From: Nephrocerus scutellatus
Taxonomy: Eukaryota; Arthropoda; Insecta; Diptera; Pipunculidae
Direction: 5' to 3'
Length of the DNA stretch: 64,000 nucleotides
Assembly: GCA_947095585.1 (NCBI GenBank)
Contig: OX352762.1
Span: 7,605,969 to 7,669,968, forward strand
The notes under the pieces were generated by a model, which saw nothing but the letters and a program-made list of their open reading frames with translations, did no database searches and was not told the DNA's origin. This document shows, piece after piece, positions 9,905-22,084 of the stretch. Made by a program: the position numbers and the translations under genes. The stretch's first letter is position 1, and each line of letters starts with the position of its first letter.

Positions 9905-11290
9905 TATACCAACTGGATCTTATACGGGTGTAGGACAAGATCTTTCTTCTACTACGCCTACGCGCCATTGCGTGCGGTTCCTGGCAATGAGCTTCAATTC
10001 TCTCCAACTCTTCCCCAATTGCCGTGACTCCTCCTCAATTGTTCTGCGCCATGTATTTCTTGGACGACCCGTTCTTCTACCATCCTGAGATAACGGATTC
10101 CATTGCATTGCATAGTTTGCAATGGAACTGTCGCCTTTTCGGAGTGTATGACCAATCCACTGCCACTTCCGTCGTTGGATGGTTGTGCTTATTGGTTCCT
10201 GACCAGTTCTATGATAAAGAAACTCGTTAGAGATACAGTTAGGCCAGGAAATCTTCAAGATGTTCCGTTTGCACCTATTTATGAACGTTTCTAATCTTTT
10301 TGTGATAGTAGGGGTGATAGGGGGGTTCAACATTTGTACGGAACAGCTTGGTGTTTAAGCTCGCATTGCTTCGCCATATCATGGACATCATTCCAAACAC
10401 TGATTTGGCTTTGCCGATTCGGTTGACAACGTACTGTTCGGTTCCATCTTCGGTCGAGACAATACTCCCAAGATATTGGAAATTATCTTACTCTCCGTGC
10501 CGGTTGTCCAGCAATGTTAACTTGAGTTACTAAGTTTGTGCGGAGATTGATGATTTTTGGTTAAATCTTCAAACCAGCAATATTTGCCTCCCTTTCCACA
10601 TTTGTCATTTGGCGCAGCTCTATAATCCTATGTGATAGTAAACAAACGTCGTAAGCGTAGTCCAGATGTTTGAGTTGAGATGTAAAAGTCAAACGAATTT
10701 CACCGTTTCCAGTAGATAAAGTTGCGCGAAGCATATCGCTAATCAGCAACAAAAAAAAGTATCGGCGATAGAATGCAACCTTGTCGTACCCCAGTTAGGA
10801 TCTCGAATTCCTCTCACAGCTTTCCTCTATGCAGCACATGACATTTAGAGCCATCATAGGTTGCTTTAATAATAGTATTAGTTTATCGGGTATACCTCTC
10901 CTGCGATAGTTGCTTAGTTCCCAAAATGCTGACATTTACCAGTGTCTCACTTAACAGTGTCTCAAACAGTGTGAGCAAACAGTGTATTAACAGTAGACCT
11001 TCGATGAACATCAGGTACAGTGGTGACCGGAACTCAACGCATTGTTCAATAATGATCCGCAGTATGTTGATGTGGTCTACACAGTAGGATCCAGTGCGGA
11101 AACCTGCTTGTTCGGCATCGAGTGTATCTTTGCGCATAATTTTCTACGTAGCTGTCCACTACCCTAGCCCTAGTTCTTGCAACCGACGACGAACTGATAA
11201 ACTTGGATCTTCGACCACACCGCGGCAATATTTTTTTTTTTTTTTTTGAAGATAACTCTAGCCCAAGTGGCTGACACTGCGACCTAAGCA
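9905..11290 (-). mobile_element. RTE-clade LINE fragment, reverse transcriptase to C-terminus (degenerate)
   Basis: Read on the minus strand in several frames. EQAGFRTGSYCVDHINILR (about 11115-11060) is the RT fingers/palm region. LKHLDYAYDVCLLSHRI (about 10700-10630) is the catalytic region, where the expected YADD has become YAYD. RRKWQWIGHTLRKGDSS followed by GRPRNTWRRTIEEE (about 10170-9990) is the conserved C-terminal tail of RTE-like elements. Frameshifts and stops separate the pieces. No endonuclease domain or 3' tail was recognised. A clear pseudo-element. Confidence 0.8.
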
Positions 11291-11299
11291 AATCTATTG

Positions 11300-12480
11300 T
11301 GTGATATGGTGTAGCTAATCTAAGACACCTTTCTAATGAAGTATAATATGTCCTTAGTGGCAGAGTTTTTCAGATCTGCCCACATTATTTTTGCTCAGGT
11401 GATATCGAAGGCCACAGTGAACCTTGAGGAAACTCGCCATCTTCCTAATGCTATCCTTATAGGCCTAGGGGCTGATTAATCTTTTGGATTACCCCTGGGA
11501 TATTATCGCAATGGGTTAGATGAAGTCTACTTTCCCATTTGGTTATTACAGTATATATATGAAAAATTTTAATTATGTACTAACTTCAATTGTCAAAATG
11601 AAAGTCACACACCCACACACACACAAACACACACACACACTCGATTAAAATGTAATTAGCAAATTGCGATACACTATGCGTAGGTTATTTGAATTTGTAA
11701 TTTGTATGTATGTGGATGTAAGTGCGTACTACTAATTTTTACATAAAATACATTAGATATACGTAGTATATATATGCATATATGTACTGACTATTTACTT
11801 AAGAAAAAACATTCGGGCAGCGCACATGTGTGTAACATTTCTCTTTAGATTTATTGCATACGAAAAATAAAAAAATAAAACCAAGAATGTAAAGCGATTG
11901 AACACAAATCTATATAATATATATGTATAAACTAAATGTGTGTTAATATTATTATTAAGAAATTTTTTGAAAGAAATAAATGACAGGAGAATATCATCCC
12001 GGCAATCAAACATACAACAAATTTGTTTTTTTTTTGTTTTTTTTTTACTTCACTGTGAAACGACGAACTAACGCTCGCAGCGTGCCATCATTATTATCCC
12101 ACTTGGCAATGCAATATGGTAAACACAACCTTGACTCCACCCTAGATTTCAATGCGATGCTCATTGGCTTCGTGATTTTTTTATTTTTCATGGAGAGCAA
12201 AGTCTTCAATGAAGTTATTGTTTGTCATAAAAAACCAATTGCTCCAAATCACCTAATTTCGCCTAAATTTCGTAAGAACATCCTAGGTCTAACTACCTAA
12301 TACAATATCATACGACGACGGCATTTGGCAGTCTGCTTAGAGCAATATAGCAACTTACAATGGCATACGATGACAATAGTTTAGGTTGTTATAGTGCCGA
12401 GCCGGCTCCGCGCTAATAAACTCAATGCCGTTCAATGAAAGCGTTTATTAGCCTATTTTCATTTTTTCCAAAAGGTTGTT
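11300..12480. other. Intergenic, no gene recognised
   Basis: Contains a CA/ACAC microsatellite near 11608-11640, AT-rich sequence, and an inverted pair CGCTAATAAAC / GTTTATTAGCC at 12410-12455. No credible coding region. Confidence 0.35.
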
Positions 12481-12494
12481 CGTTTAGAACGTGA

Positions 12495-12745
12495 TTTTTG
12501 GTTTAATCTTCAAACCCGCAATATTTGCCTCCCTTTCCACATTTGTCATTTGGCGCAGCTCTATAATCCTATGTGATAGTAAACAAACGTCGTAAGCGTA
12601 GTCCAGATGTTTGAGTTGAGACGTAAAAGTCAAAAGAATTTCACCGTTTCCAGTAGATAAAGTTGCGCGAAGCATATCGCTAATCAGCAACAGCAAAAAA
12701 AGTATCGGCGATAGAATGCAACCTTGTCGTACCCCAGTTAGGATT
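12495..12745 (-). mobile_element. Second copy of the RTE-like RT fragment
   Basis: About 250 bp almost identical to 10560-10800. It encodes the same stretch (LRATLSTGNGEI, LKHLDYAYDVCLLSHRI, MTNVEREANIAGLKI) with the same YAYD change. The shared lesion shows that one already-dead sequence was duplicated within the locus, or that both derive from the same dead source copy. Confidence 0.8.
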
Positions 12746-13035
12746 CGAATTCGAATGTGTTTAGTTATTTTAAGCTGGTAGGAATTATATTTCCCCCAGC
12801 ATAAATTAATAAATGGACGGTATACTTTTAAATCGTATATTGGATGTTAATTTAATAATTTTGAAACATCAGGCGAGAAAATCCTCCTAAAAAAAGTTTA
12901 ATCCACAGGGTTTGGGTTTGGTTTGTCGTAGGATTCGATCCCCGTACCATGCGATTTCCGAGTGGAGACCGCTCGCATAGTGCCAATGCTGTGTATGCGT
13001 TGTATTGCCCATCCGAGCAATATATACACTTGATT
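12746..13035 (-). repeat. SINE-like repeat with B-box-like motif, related to 62960-63105
   Basis: On the minus strand the segment near 13000-12910 reads TCCACTCGGAAATCGCATGG, then TACGGGGATCGAATCC and TACGAC. At 63070-62980 the minus strand reads CACTCGTCAATGGCATGATA and TGGGGATCAAAGCCCACGAC. GGGATCGAATCC resembles a tRNA B box. A family of short tRNA-related repeats is the likely explanation, but no clear A box was found here. Confidence 0.4.
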
Positions 13036-13720
13036 CAATATTTCACCTGAAAGTATGCAAGCGTTTCGTGAAAAGTCTATGACATTCAAATAGCGTTGCA
13101 GGCTTAAATGGTATTTTCTCATACCGAAATTTCTTATAGTGGAATTTCGTCCGAAAGCATGCAACGGTTTTCGTGATTTTCTATGACTTTCGACTTAAAT
13201 GGTAATATTGTCCTTATATAGGAGACCGGTAGTTCTGTAAGTGCTTAGACATAGGGTTTGTTATGCAGTCGATTTGTATTCGACTTTGTTAGAAGCTATC
13301 CTTCGGCATGGCTGGACGTGCAATGATTTGCCATGAAATGTTCTTTGATTTAATTTACAAAGCATTGTTCGTGTTCCCCAAATGTAATTAAATTCCAATT
13401 GTGATGGACGCATGCCTTAGAGATGTGTCTGTATACAGTGCACTGCAATCGATACTCGTATATGTACCGAACTGGGACATCAGTTCGAAGTTCAAATTCA
13501 ATTCAATTCAATTTATTTATTGATCTTCTCTTATAGCCTAGAAGGAATATTCTTATCGAACAATTGTTGATGACATTGAAACGTACATTTGGTACAGGCA
13601 GGACAAATCATGTTACGTCTTGCCATTAAATTTATTTAACGAAAGAAAATGCGCAGTGCTTCCGTATGCCAATTTAATTTCTCCGGCTGGACAATGGCCA
13701 CACCCAATTATGCGATGTAA
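13036..13720. other. Intergenic, no gene recognised
   Basis: No protein or RNA gene identified. An AATTCAATTCAATTTATTTA stretch lies near 13496. Short open frames here lack any recognisable domain. Confidence 0.35.
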
Positions 13721-13777
13721 ATATGCATGCGTATCCGGTTCGGCTGAACAGAACCCGGACCGGATACGCATGCATAT
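13721..13777. repeat. Strong palindrome, 23-bp arms
   Basis: The left arm, ATATGCATGCGTATCCGGTT followed by CGG (13721-13743), is the reverse complement of 13755-13777 at 22 of 23 positions, with an 11-base loop. It is far longer than chance would give in this base composition and is not at the end of any element recognised here. Confidence 0.7.
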
Positions 13778-13984
13778 CATTATCATCATACTGGAGGTCC
13801 AATGTGGCCATCCATCATATCCCTGGTTAACGCTACGTACGGAATTCGTGAGACATGGCGTATACGTGATATTTCACTATGAATGTCTTACAAATGGCTA
13901 AGCGATAGCTGACATATATATTCTATTGTAAGGCAGATTAATGCTGACTGTCTGGAAGTAGCTCTTTGGCAGAAAATGAATCTG

Positions 13985-14105
13985 TACGCAGGTTTTCTTT
14001 TTTATAATTTGCGCACCCTTATAATGCTCGGCTATATGCTTGGCACATAGTGGACGTTAAGGAAAAGGAAGAGAAAAGAGGAGATGTCTATGAGCTTGTG
14101 TCTTG
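13985..14105 (-). mobile_element. 3' end of an L2/CR1-like LINE
   Basis: About 110 bp (minus strand: AAGACACAAGCTCATAGACA, then TCTCCTC, AACGTCCACTATG and AGCATTATAAGGGTGCGC) shared with 38880-38990 and 61258-61350. In the 61-kb copy it follows an RT domain, identifying it as the 3' end of that LINE family. Only the tail is left here. Confidence 0.65.
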
Positions 14106-14625
14106 TATGCCGGTGGATCATAGTGATGTGGAGATTCTGTAGGTATACCAATCGCTGCATGCAAACTCATGTGAAAGCGGGCGGCTATTGACAAAACTAC
14201 TCGTAGGTGGTCAAACGGTACAACTTGCAGATCTGGCCCAAGCTGGTTACGAAACGCTCCAAGTGATTGATCTCTCAAAAAAGATCGCACATTAGTACCA
14301 TTATAGGTGTCACGACGGGACACTGTCTTATAGGTAAGCATGCAGCAATATTCGGAGTCTTCTCGAATGACTTCTGCAGAAGCTGCATGGTTGACGAGGA
14401 GGAGGAGGAGATCATTATCCATCTTCTCTGTTCTTATCCAGCCCTCTCCCAGCAAAGACACTAATGATCTTATCAACACTTATATCAGCAGTATCCTTCG
14501 CTTCATACGAAGCTCTAAGTGGTTCAACGAGTAGGTAGAGGGAAACTTTCCTGATCCATGTAATATCACAAAGTTTGTCGGTTTTACTGACAGCCACCTT
14601 AAGAAAAATTATGTTACATAACAAA
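14106..14625 (+). mobile_element. I-clade-like LINE, C-terminal fragment after the RNase H domain
   Basis: On the + strand, SQKRSHISTIIGVTTGHCLI is followed by NDFCRSC, an acidic run DEEEEE, and HLLCSYPALS. This is the Cys/His-containing tail downstream of RNase H in I/R1-type LINEs. Further on, LRFIRSSKWFNE is the usual ending. The antisense of the upstream part matches the segment at 38080-38370, confirming a shared family. Frameshifts and missing 5' parts make it dead. Confidence 0.65.
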
Positions 14626-17089
14626 ATAAAAATCTACCTTGAGCCCTTCCCATTTCATAAAGATGAAGCTTAGACTGAAACCTCTAAAGTCTAAAGCAAT
14701 GAATCAACTTCTAAAAATTAGACTTACATGTCACATTTTTAAAAGAAGCACCCCTATCGCACAAACAGTACAACAATAGCAACAACAGCAATGGCAACGC
14801 CGCACACTTGCCGCATTTATTTTCGTTCCAAATTGGTGGTGTGGTGTGGTGTGGTGTGGAATTTTTTTTTGCACTTCACATGAATATTGAGAGCAATAAT
14901 GGAAAAATGAAAAATACTTCAACTCTCGATGGAGAACCAATTGGTTCGATAAGTGTCGTCGAAACGGCAGGAAAAAAAAGTGTTCCCTCCTCTGACACAT
15001 CTCTCACCCTCTAACTATGTGGTGGCGAGCACTTCATGGTGGAAAACTCGAATCGAATCTGAAGTGCGTCCTCTTTCTGTACTGAAATCGCTGGTGGTGA
15101 ACCCGTACTCCATCTGACACAGCACAGTAGTTGTTCCATTGATTGTGATGTGTATTCGTGTGTATAGACGATGGTAGAACAGGCAACGGAAACAGATCTA
15201 CTGCCCGTATGTCATCAGAAGTTTTGTTGTCGAAGGAGACATCTGCATCAGCAACAGCATAACCAAAACTGTCGCTTGCATTGCTTGCACTTTCAATCGA
15301 TGTTGGCCGGCATAGCATTTCAGCCCTGTGCGGCCATTATCGATAGCGCCATTTTTATCGCCATTGTCATCATTCGGAGGAGCAGCAGGAAATGTCCCAG
15401 TTGGTGTGTCTGTGACGGTGCCCGATGATGCTTGTGTCTTCGTTCTTTTTCGTTATCGTCGTCATCGTCGTCATCGTCGTCTTTGTCACCATCTTAGTCG
15501 CCTCAGTCGTCTCTGCACCATCGTCAGCTTTCATAGCCACCGTTATGATGTTGTCGATCTACCGCTGCAAATATTCCTTGCACCTTTTTTCGACCTTAGC
15601 CAGTTTCGCGCCTGCAACTTCTTGATGCTTGTGACAGTCGCCTATTTGACGAACACTGAAGCCTCTTCGGAAACTTGGACAGGTGATGATTGTTGCCATT
15701 ATCGTCATTCAGCAATGAGTTAACAAATGCTTCCGCATGTGCTATTTATGTTCGCGTACGTTGGCACCGGAATCGGAAATGACGGTTCCATAACATCACA
15801 GTCATATCCAATAATCCACTAATCGGACGATGTGAGAAAATGGAAATTGCATTTTTGTGATTCTATGTGTGTGTGTGTGCGTTTGTGTGGAGCACTCCTC
15901 ACTATTGTTTTGTTGTTGTTGCAATTTGTATAAAGATAAAAATAAAATCGATATTTTACGGTATCGGGGTAATTAACGCAAGCACTCGCCGGTATCTTAT
16001 AAGCTACTGTCACTGATGCGCTGCAGTTTCCCCGACAAGAGCCTGGCAAGGCTTTGGTTATTTCGAGGTCATTTGCGACCACGACCACCTATGACAATGC
16101 ACACCCACCCCATTATTGTTTTCTTTTGTTGTTGTTCTTACCTCCCTCCAAGTTCACTTTCACTGCGTTGTGACTATACTTCCTGTGCCAATCCTCACAA
16201 AATGACACCCAACAGCAAATGATAATTGAATTTCCTGTCGTCGTCGTTCCATCGTCCCGTGGAGGACATATATCACAAGGATTCGATTTGAGTACCGACT
16301 TCCTACACGAAAGTGAGTCCGTTAATTGCCTTATAATGCGCTTCGCTCTACTGGCAATTATTGCGATGATTTCTAATTTCCGGCAGCGGCGTTATACAGC
16401 GCTAGCGATAGAATCCCTGAGATTATTAATCCAAGAGTGCGGAAACGGAATTCGTTCGAACAGCGAACTCTGGTAAACGTTTCGTTTCCTGTTGGAAACT
16501 GAATGCGTCGGTCGTATGTTGCGGTGCACGGTCGAGAAAACGGCACGAGCAGCCGGCAGACAGTACAGCAGACTGAATTAATCGCCAACCGCAAAATGGA
16601 AATTTCCTAGAAAAGCTGTTAACCAATTATTTTGTGCTGTGTCGGTTGGACAAACTCGCACAAACTCACACTCTCCCACATCTCCACATGTCGGCAGGAC
16701 ATGTGTGATGTTGTTGTCGTAATTTCCACTCTGAATGTGTGCGATGTATTGACTGACGTGCGCCTGTGGCTGGCGTATGCATAGCGTACGTTAATGGGAC
16801 AGGACGTGTCTTTAGTTTCAAAGGATATACGAATGTTGGTGTATGAGTTTGGCGTTTGGGTGGTTATGTCTATTCGTGAATAAGCGGTAATCGCTGTTTA
16901 GATTTAAATTTGTAGGAAGCATTATGCCATCACTAGCAAATGCATTTTTGCCATTTCTGTTTTGTCCAGCTTACCAACAATTTTAATAGCGGCCATTTGC
17001 TGAGACGTGTTTGGTAAATTTTTTTATTTTTAAACTTTTTGGAATTTCATCTTCTGCAATCCAATTTGCCTTCGTTAAACTATAGGCAC
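14626..17089. other. Unique-looking, microsatellite-rich non-coding region
   Basis: Comparatively GC-rich, with CAA/GTT, CGT and CA runs (for example TCGTCGTCATCGTCGTCATC-type near 15450) and many short frames but no domain. It resembles fly regulatory or intronic DNA. AACCGCAAA at about 16588 matches a Runt-type core, but single short sites are weak evidence. Confidence 0.35.
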
Positions 17090-18997
17090 CCTGGTCTACT
17101 GGTCATGATCATCATCATCATCAACCTAGGTCTCCCATCAGATCCGCTCCCCTTCAAACCAAACAGCTTCACCATCATGTATCTGCACCCAAACGTGTCT
17201 CATTTGAATTAACCCCAACCTCCAACACTGTCTCCTCTCAACTACCCCTGACATGTTCCACCAGCAATTCTTTCCCTAACTTTGACCTTAAAACTGGAGC
17301 CAAGTACCCCATTTCATTAGATTTCCAAAACTGTTGACCCTACTGTTATCGAAAATAAGTTACAAAAACTTATTGATGAATACTCACCCGGCCCAGATGG
17401 CATCCCCGATATATTTCTTAAAAAATTTTCTTCCAGCATCTCCCTTCCACTTTCTCACCTCTTTTGCCTATCCCTTTCACAAGGAGAATTTCCTCAGATC
17501 TGGAAGGCCTCTTTCATAACCCCGATACACAAAAAAGGATCAAAGAATGATGTAACTAATTATCGCCCCATTGCTAAACTTTCCCATATACCCAAACTCT
17601 TCGAAAGTATTTTATACGAAGCCTTAAGTTTCCACTGCAAGTCTCTTATCTCTCCCAGCCAACATGGCTTTCTGAAAGGTAGATCAACCACCACTAATCT
17701 TGTTGAATTCATCTCCTCCGCCCTTTCAGCCTTAGAGAGTGGCAACGAAGTCGACGTTGTTGCAACTGATTTCAGTAAGGCTTTTGATAAGATATCTCAT
17801 CAACTAATCCTCTTTAAGTTGTCTTCCCTTGGCTTTGAGCCCATATTGTTAAAATGGATATTTTCATATCTGGAAAACCGTCTTTATAGTGTTCGCTTCG
17901 GGTCCGTCTTATCGTCCACATTTTTGGCAACCTCAGGGTCCCACAAGGCAGCCATCTAGGCCCCCTTCTTTTCATTTTGACTATAAATGATCTCGATAGC
18001 GTCATCAAACATTCCGCCATCTTAATTTACGCTGACGATACCAAGTTCTTCAAACCCATTTCTTCCCCACAAGACTCCTATCTCCTTCAACAAGACCTAG
18101 ACAATTTTTCCACATGATGCCTCAAAAATTGCTTGGATCTCAATATCTCCAAATGTCAATCTATTACCCTATCACGTAAGTGCAACAAGCCCCCTCCCAG
18201 ACATTACCTTCTCCATGGTCAACCCATATCCCGCGTGCAATCTTTTCGATACCTCGGCATATTGTGCGACTCTGAACTAAACTTCCGTTCTCATATTGAT
18301 GAAATAATTCTCAAAGCCAACTCATCACTTGGCTTCGTCAAACGGTGGTCCAAAGAATTGTCCAACCCTTACGTGACCAGATCCCTCTACATAACATTTG
18401 TCCGTCCCCTCCTCGAGTACGCTATTCAAGCGTGGTCCCAATATAATCAAGTTCATGTGTCTAGAATCGAGAGTATTCAACGTCGATTTCTCCGTTTTGC
18501 TCTTCGAGGGCTACCTTGGGACAATCATCTTGTACTGCCTCCCTACCAAGACCGCCTCAACCTCATTAGCTTGAAAACCCTAGAAGAACGCAGAGACATA
18601 GCTGACATTCTTTTCATACATTGTCTCCTCTCAGGCTCCATCGATTGCGCGTCTCTACACAATTCAATTTTCTTTAATACTAACCCCCGTAATCTACGTT
18701 GCCCGCCTCTCTTCTATCTACCGATACACCGCACTATGTACGGCTCCAACGAACCAATCTCCCGTATGCTGCGTAAGGTTAACTTAAACCTTACCGTTTT
18801 CGATTTTAACCGCAGCACTCCCTGGCTTAAACTTGATCTCCTCAGCCATCCCCCCTAGCTTTATATGTTAGCTATAAGTCTAAGTCTTAGTTTTAAGTCT
18901 AAGTTTTAAGTTCTCAATCATGTTAGCTTTAGGTTTTAGCTTGTAATAAGCCGAATAAATGGGGGCAATTGCCCCCACCAAAATTAAAAAAATATAT
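17090..18997 (+). mobile_element. Jockey/CR1-group LINE, near-complete reverse transcriptase with 3' end
   Basis: From 17330 a frame reads EYSPGPDGIPDIFLKKFS, then ITPIHKKGSKNDVTNYRPIA, QHGFLKGRSTTTNL and ATDFSKAFDKISH, covering RT motifs 0-3. A one-base loss near 17937 breaks the frame where GVPQGS is expected. In the next frame LGPLLF and LIYADDTKFF follow, with an intact catalytic YADD at about 18028-18039. TGA at 18115 replaces an expected Trp codon. From 18133 an open frame of 241 codons continues: FRYLGILCDSELNFRSHID, VRPLLEYAIQAW, RFLRFALRGL, stopping before GAATAAATGGGGGC and an A-rich tail. There is no RNase H domain. The 5' region (about 17110-17330) has an unassigned His/Ser/Pro-rich frame. 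Among the best-preserved elements here. Confidence 0.85.
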
Positions 18998-19438
18998 TTA
19001 CCGGTATCTAATGATCCATCGCAATCGGGATCATGCTAATGCGACCGAATGGTACCCATTAGCTTTGGTCTAATCTTATTTGGCGATCACATTTTGCGCC
19101 TCCTATCAACTCTTTGCACCAAAGGTGGAGTAACATGTAGTATGCACGGTGTATCAGCTTAGGTGACAAATACTTAAATTGATTCCTGGATAATTCCTAG
19201 ATTCCTTGGATAATTACAAGAGAAAAATCGTATGGGGGGTCTATTTTCACCCCCTACGGTATGTTTTAATGCGAAGAAACGAGCTGTTGACCCTGTATCA
19301 CTTTACATCCTGTAACTCTTGAACGCTTCTAACTACAAGGTCACTGTTGGTCTTTTTTGAAAGAAAATTAAATCTTTAAGATCAAGAAATGTCCATTTTT
19401 TAATTAAAAGCTTTTATTTTAACTTGCGCTTTGTCCGC
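18998..19438. other. Intergenic, no gene recognised
   Basis: Follows the LINE 3' end. AT-rich, with no coding potential or recognised repeat. Confidence 0.3.
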
Positions 19439-19960
19439 TTACCACAAAACTTGCAAGTCGATTTTCATCAACTTCCCAGTGTCGCATTGAGTTGAAATGT
19501 TGTCACCGTGTCAATGCAATGTTGTGGTACAAATAAACTTCTCCGGCGATGGTCTTGGTATTTAGAAGCTTCACAAATTTTGCGGTCTAAAATTTTGCAA
19601 GTGTATTTTGACATAATTCTCGTTATCCAATCGAATTGACGTTTAGCTCTCATATGCAGTACTAATAATATCGCAATACTTTGTTTCCATTGAGCCGGTC
19701 TGATTATGGACTCTGAAGATACACACAGATTTTTTTGGGCTCATCTGTTTCTTAGCTGCAAATCTTGCAACTTGATTTTCATCAACTTCCCGTTGTCCAA
19801 TTGAGTTGAAGTTTTGCACAAACATCTTGTCCCCTAGACAATGCAATGTTATGGTACAAATTGAAATTTTTCGGTCTAAAATTTCATTTTTCAAGCCTAT
19901 TTTGATATGCACTTACCGTCATTCAATTGAATTTAAATTTCGCACAGATATGCTATGATT
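19439..19960. repeat. Direct duplication (~150 bp, two to three copies)
   Basis: TTGCAAGTCGATTTTCATCA (19450) and TTGCAACTTGATTTTCATCA (19767) begin two segments that both continue with AACTTCCC, GTTGAA, CAATGCAATGTT and GGTACAAAT. GGTCTAAAATTT-type words follow each. A third diverged GTCATTCAATTGAATTTAAA segment starts near 19918. It looks like part of an old dispersed element with internal repeats. Confidence 0.5.
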
Positions 19961-21860
19961 ACACTGAGGTATTCCAATGATGAGTCAATTTATTTCACAA
20001 GTTTGTAGTTTTGGTGCCAGGGTACAGCGACATTGATGGCATGTACTATGCTGAGACAGTCTGCTGTCCTTTAATCTCTGTCAGGGAACATGTTCTTTCC
20101 TTTTCCTTCCTTACCACCAAAGCATAGTTAAGGTGGAATATTTGGTCAATTGCACCACGCCGAGGGCGATGTTGCCTTTCTAGAATAAAAACAAATCCAC
20201 CGAGCTGATCTCCAGATCTCGGAAAGATATTTCCAGAGTGGTTGCACATAATCACGGGCCACTGGCCACGCAGCCAAACTGGGAATTCCTCACAATACCT
20301 TTTACAGGAATTGCTTGGATGTGAATGAGATTTTTTCTTTGCTAGTGTCCGGCCGTTTCGCAAACTCCGACCTGAAGGAGCTTTCAGAGTACGGCATCAC
20401 CGATTTGATATTGTACCTCAATGGTACAGGTTGGATATAACATCACACAACCATCTTTCTTTCCATGAGATCACCCGAGGACTGTGGTAGCAAAACGACG
20501 TACTCTAGCTCTAGTTCACATTTTTCCTTGTCAGACTGTAAGCAATCAACATGATCTTCAAATTAAAGTCACGTAATAGGTAATATTACAAATACGTTAA
20601 CATCCATTAAGAGAATCCAAGCTCGATTGTTAAGAAACGGAAATTGCAAGACAACTATCACTTGCAAACCGAACGGCCGACATTTAGTGAGATCTTACTC
20701 CAAACAAACTCTAATTTGGAACAATCATTGGCCAGAATCTACATAGGAAACTTATTTTTGTTAACCTTCTTCTAACTGACAATTGAGCAAACTCTCGGAC
20801 TCGATGTCATTATCATTTTAATACATCGACGCGACGGTCAAACGAGCAGGCAGCAGCTGAATTGGACAGGCGGTGCGAACCGCAACCGAACGATAACCCC
20901 CCACACGCTATTGAAATTATTAATCGAACTCACACAAGACTCCGGCGTGTCACTGCCAACCACACACTACCCTGACTATGGCCAAATTTGGCAGTTCCGC
21001 AGTTTCCTCCGCATCGATGTGATGTGCGCATTAAAAAGAAGAGAAACGTCGTCCAAGACGGCGGCGTGGCGTGCACCATGTCCGCTCCACACGTTCGCCT
21101 CCAATTCTACAATTCCATCTTTGAAATGGAATGGAAATGTGACAGCAACAATAATTAAAATTATTTATTAAAAAACATTTGATGATGTCTGTCCGAGAGA
21201 ACTCAAGATGAAGGGGAGGATAGAAATAGTTAGAACCCACCAGAGCACGTCTTATGCGGCTGCGTCGGCTGATTACACGAGCGCATTTGATATGCGCGCA
21301 ACGCCAGTTTTCAAATTTAATTTTCTTTTCTGCTGCCGCTGCCGATGCCCTAAGAAGGTTAGCTTGAAGCTAGCAATCGACCTAAATAAGGAAGGAAATA
21401 GCAGCAGCAGCAGCAGCAGCAGTAGCAGCGCAACGGAACGCAACGCTTCGATACGGCGGGTGTCTCAATAAGGAAGTCCGTCCATCCGATCGGCGTAACT
21501 AGATAGAGTTATTGGAGAACAAAAACCCAGAAGTATATTCGCTGGGCATACAAACACACACACACGTAACACACGCTGGCATTATGCATATGCATGATGC
21601 GCGATCGATACGCAATTTATGTGACCCCGCCATCGTCGTCGTCGCTGATGTAGAGACGTCGTTGGCATTTTTAATTAAATTAATTTTATTGTTGTTTCTT
21701 TAAATTGCGATAAAAAATTGTTGATTGTCGATTTTTTTCTCAATGGAAATTTCAGCTGGCGGCAAATGGTGCCAATTTAACACACAAATCCCGTACTCAT
21801 TCATTTTTTTTAAATGTTCGTAATAGTCCGGTGATGATTATAGAAAAAATTGGAAAATTC
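19961..21860. other. Mixed non-coding region; unassigned possible retroelement remnant and microsatellites
   Basis: A minus-strand frame at 20363-20046 (WLRGQWPVIMCNHSGNIFPR, then RHRPRRGAIDQIFHLNYALV) faintly resembles a diverged RT segment, but the match is too weak to assign. From 20820 on the sequence is unique-looking, with an AGC repeat at 21402-21426 and CACACA near 21555. No gene is supported. Confidence 0.3.
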
Positions 21861-22084
21861 TGAAAAAACTTGGAAAATTCGGGAAAAACTGAAAAAATGC
21901 CGTTTCCCATGGGATTTATCTATGAATTCGCAACCATAACTCACGTTTCGAACACGTTCTTATCTAATATCTATAAAAATCTTGTGTCAACTCGGAAAAA
22001 ACTGAAAGTACTGTTTTCCATAGGATTTTTGTATGAATTCGCGACCATAACTCAGGATTCATTTCATTTTTTATTCATTTTTTG

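Noticed and set aside
14057..14479. 140-codon minus-strand open frame
   Set aside because: It is antisense to the I-clade LINE C-terminus (plus strand) and runs into an L2-like 3' tail.
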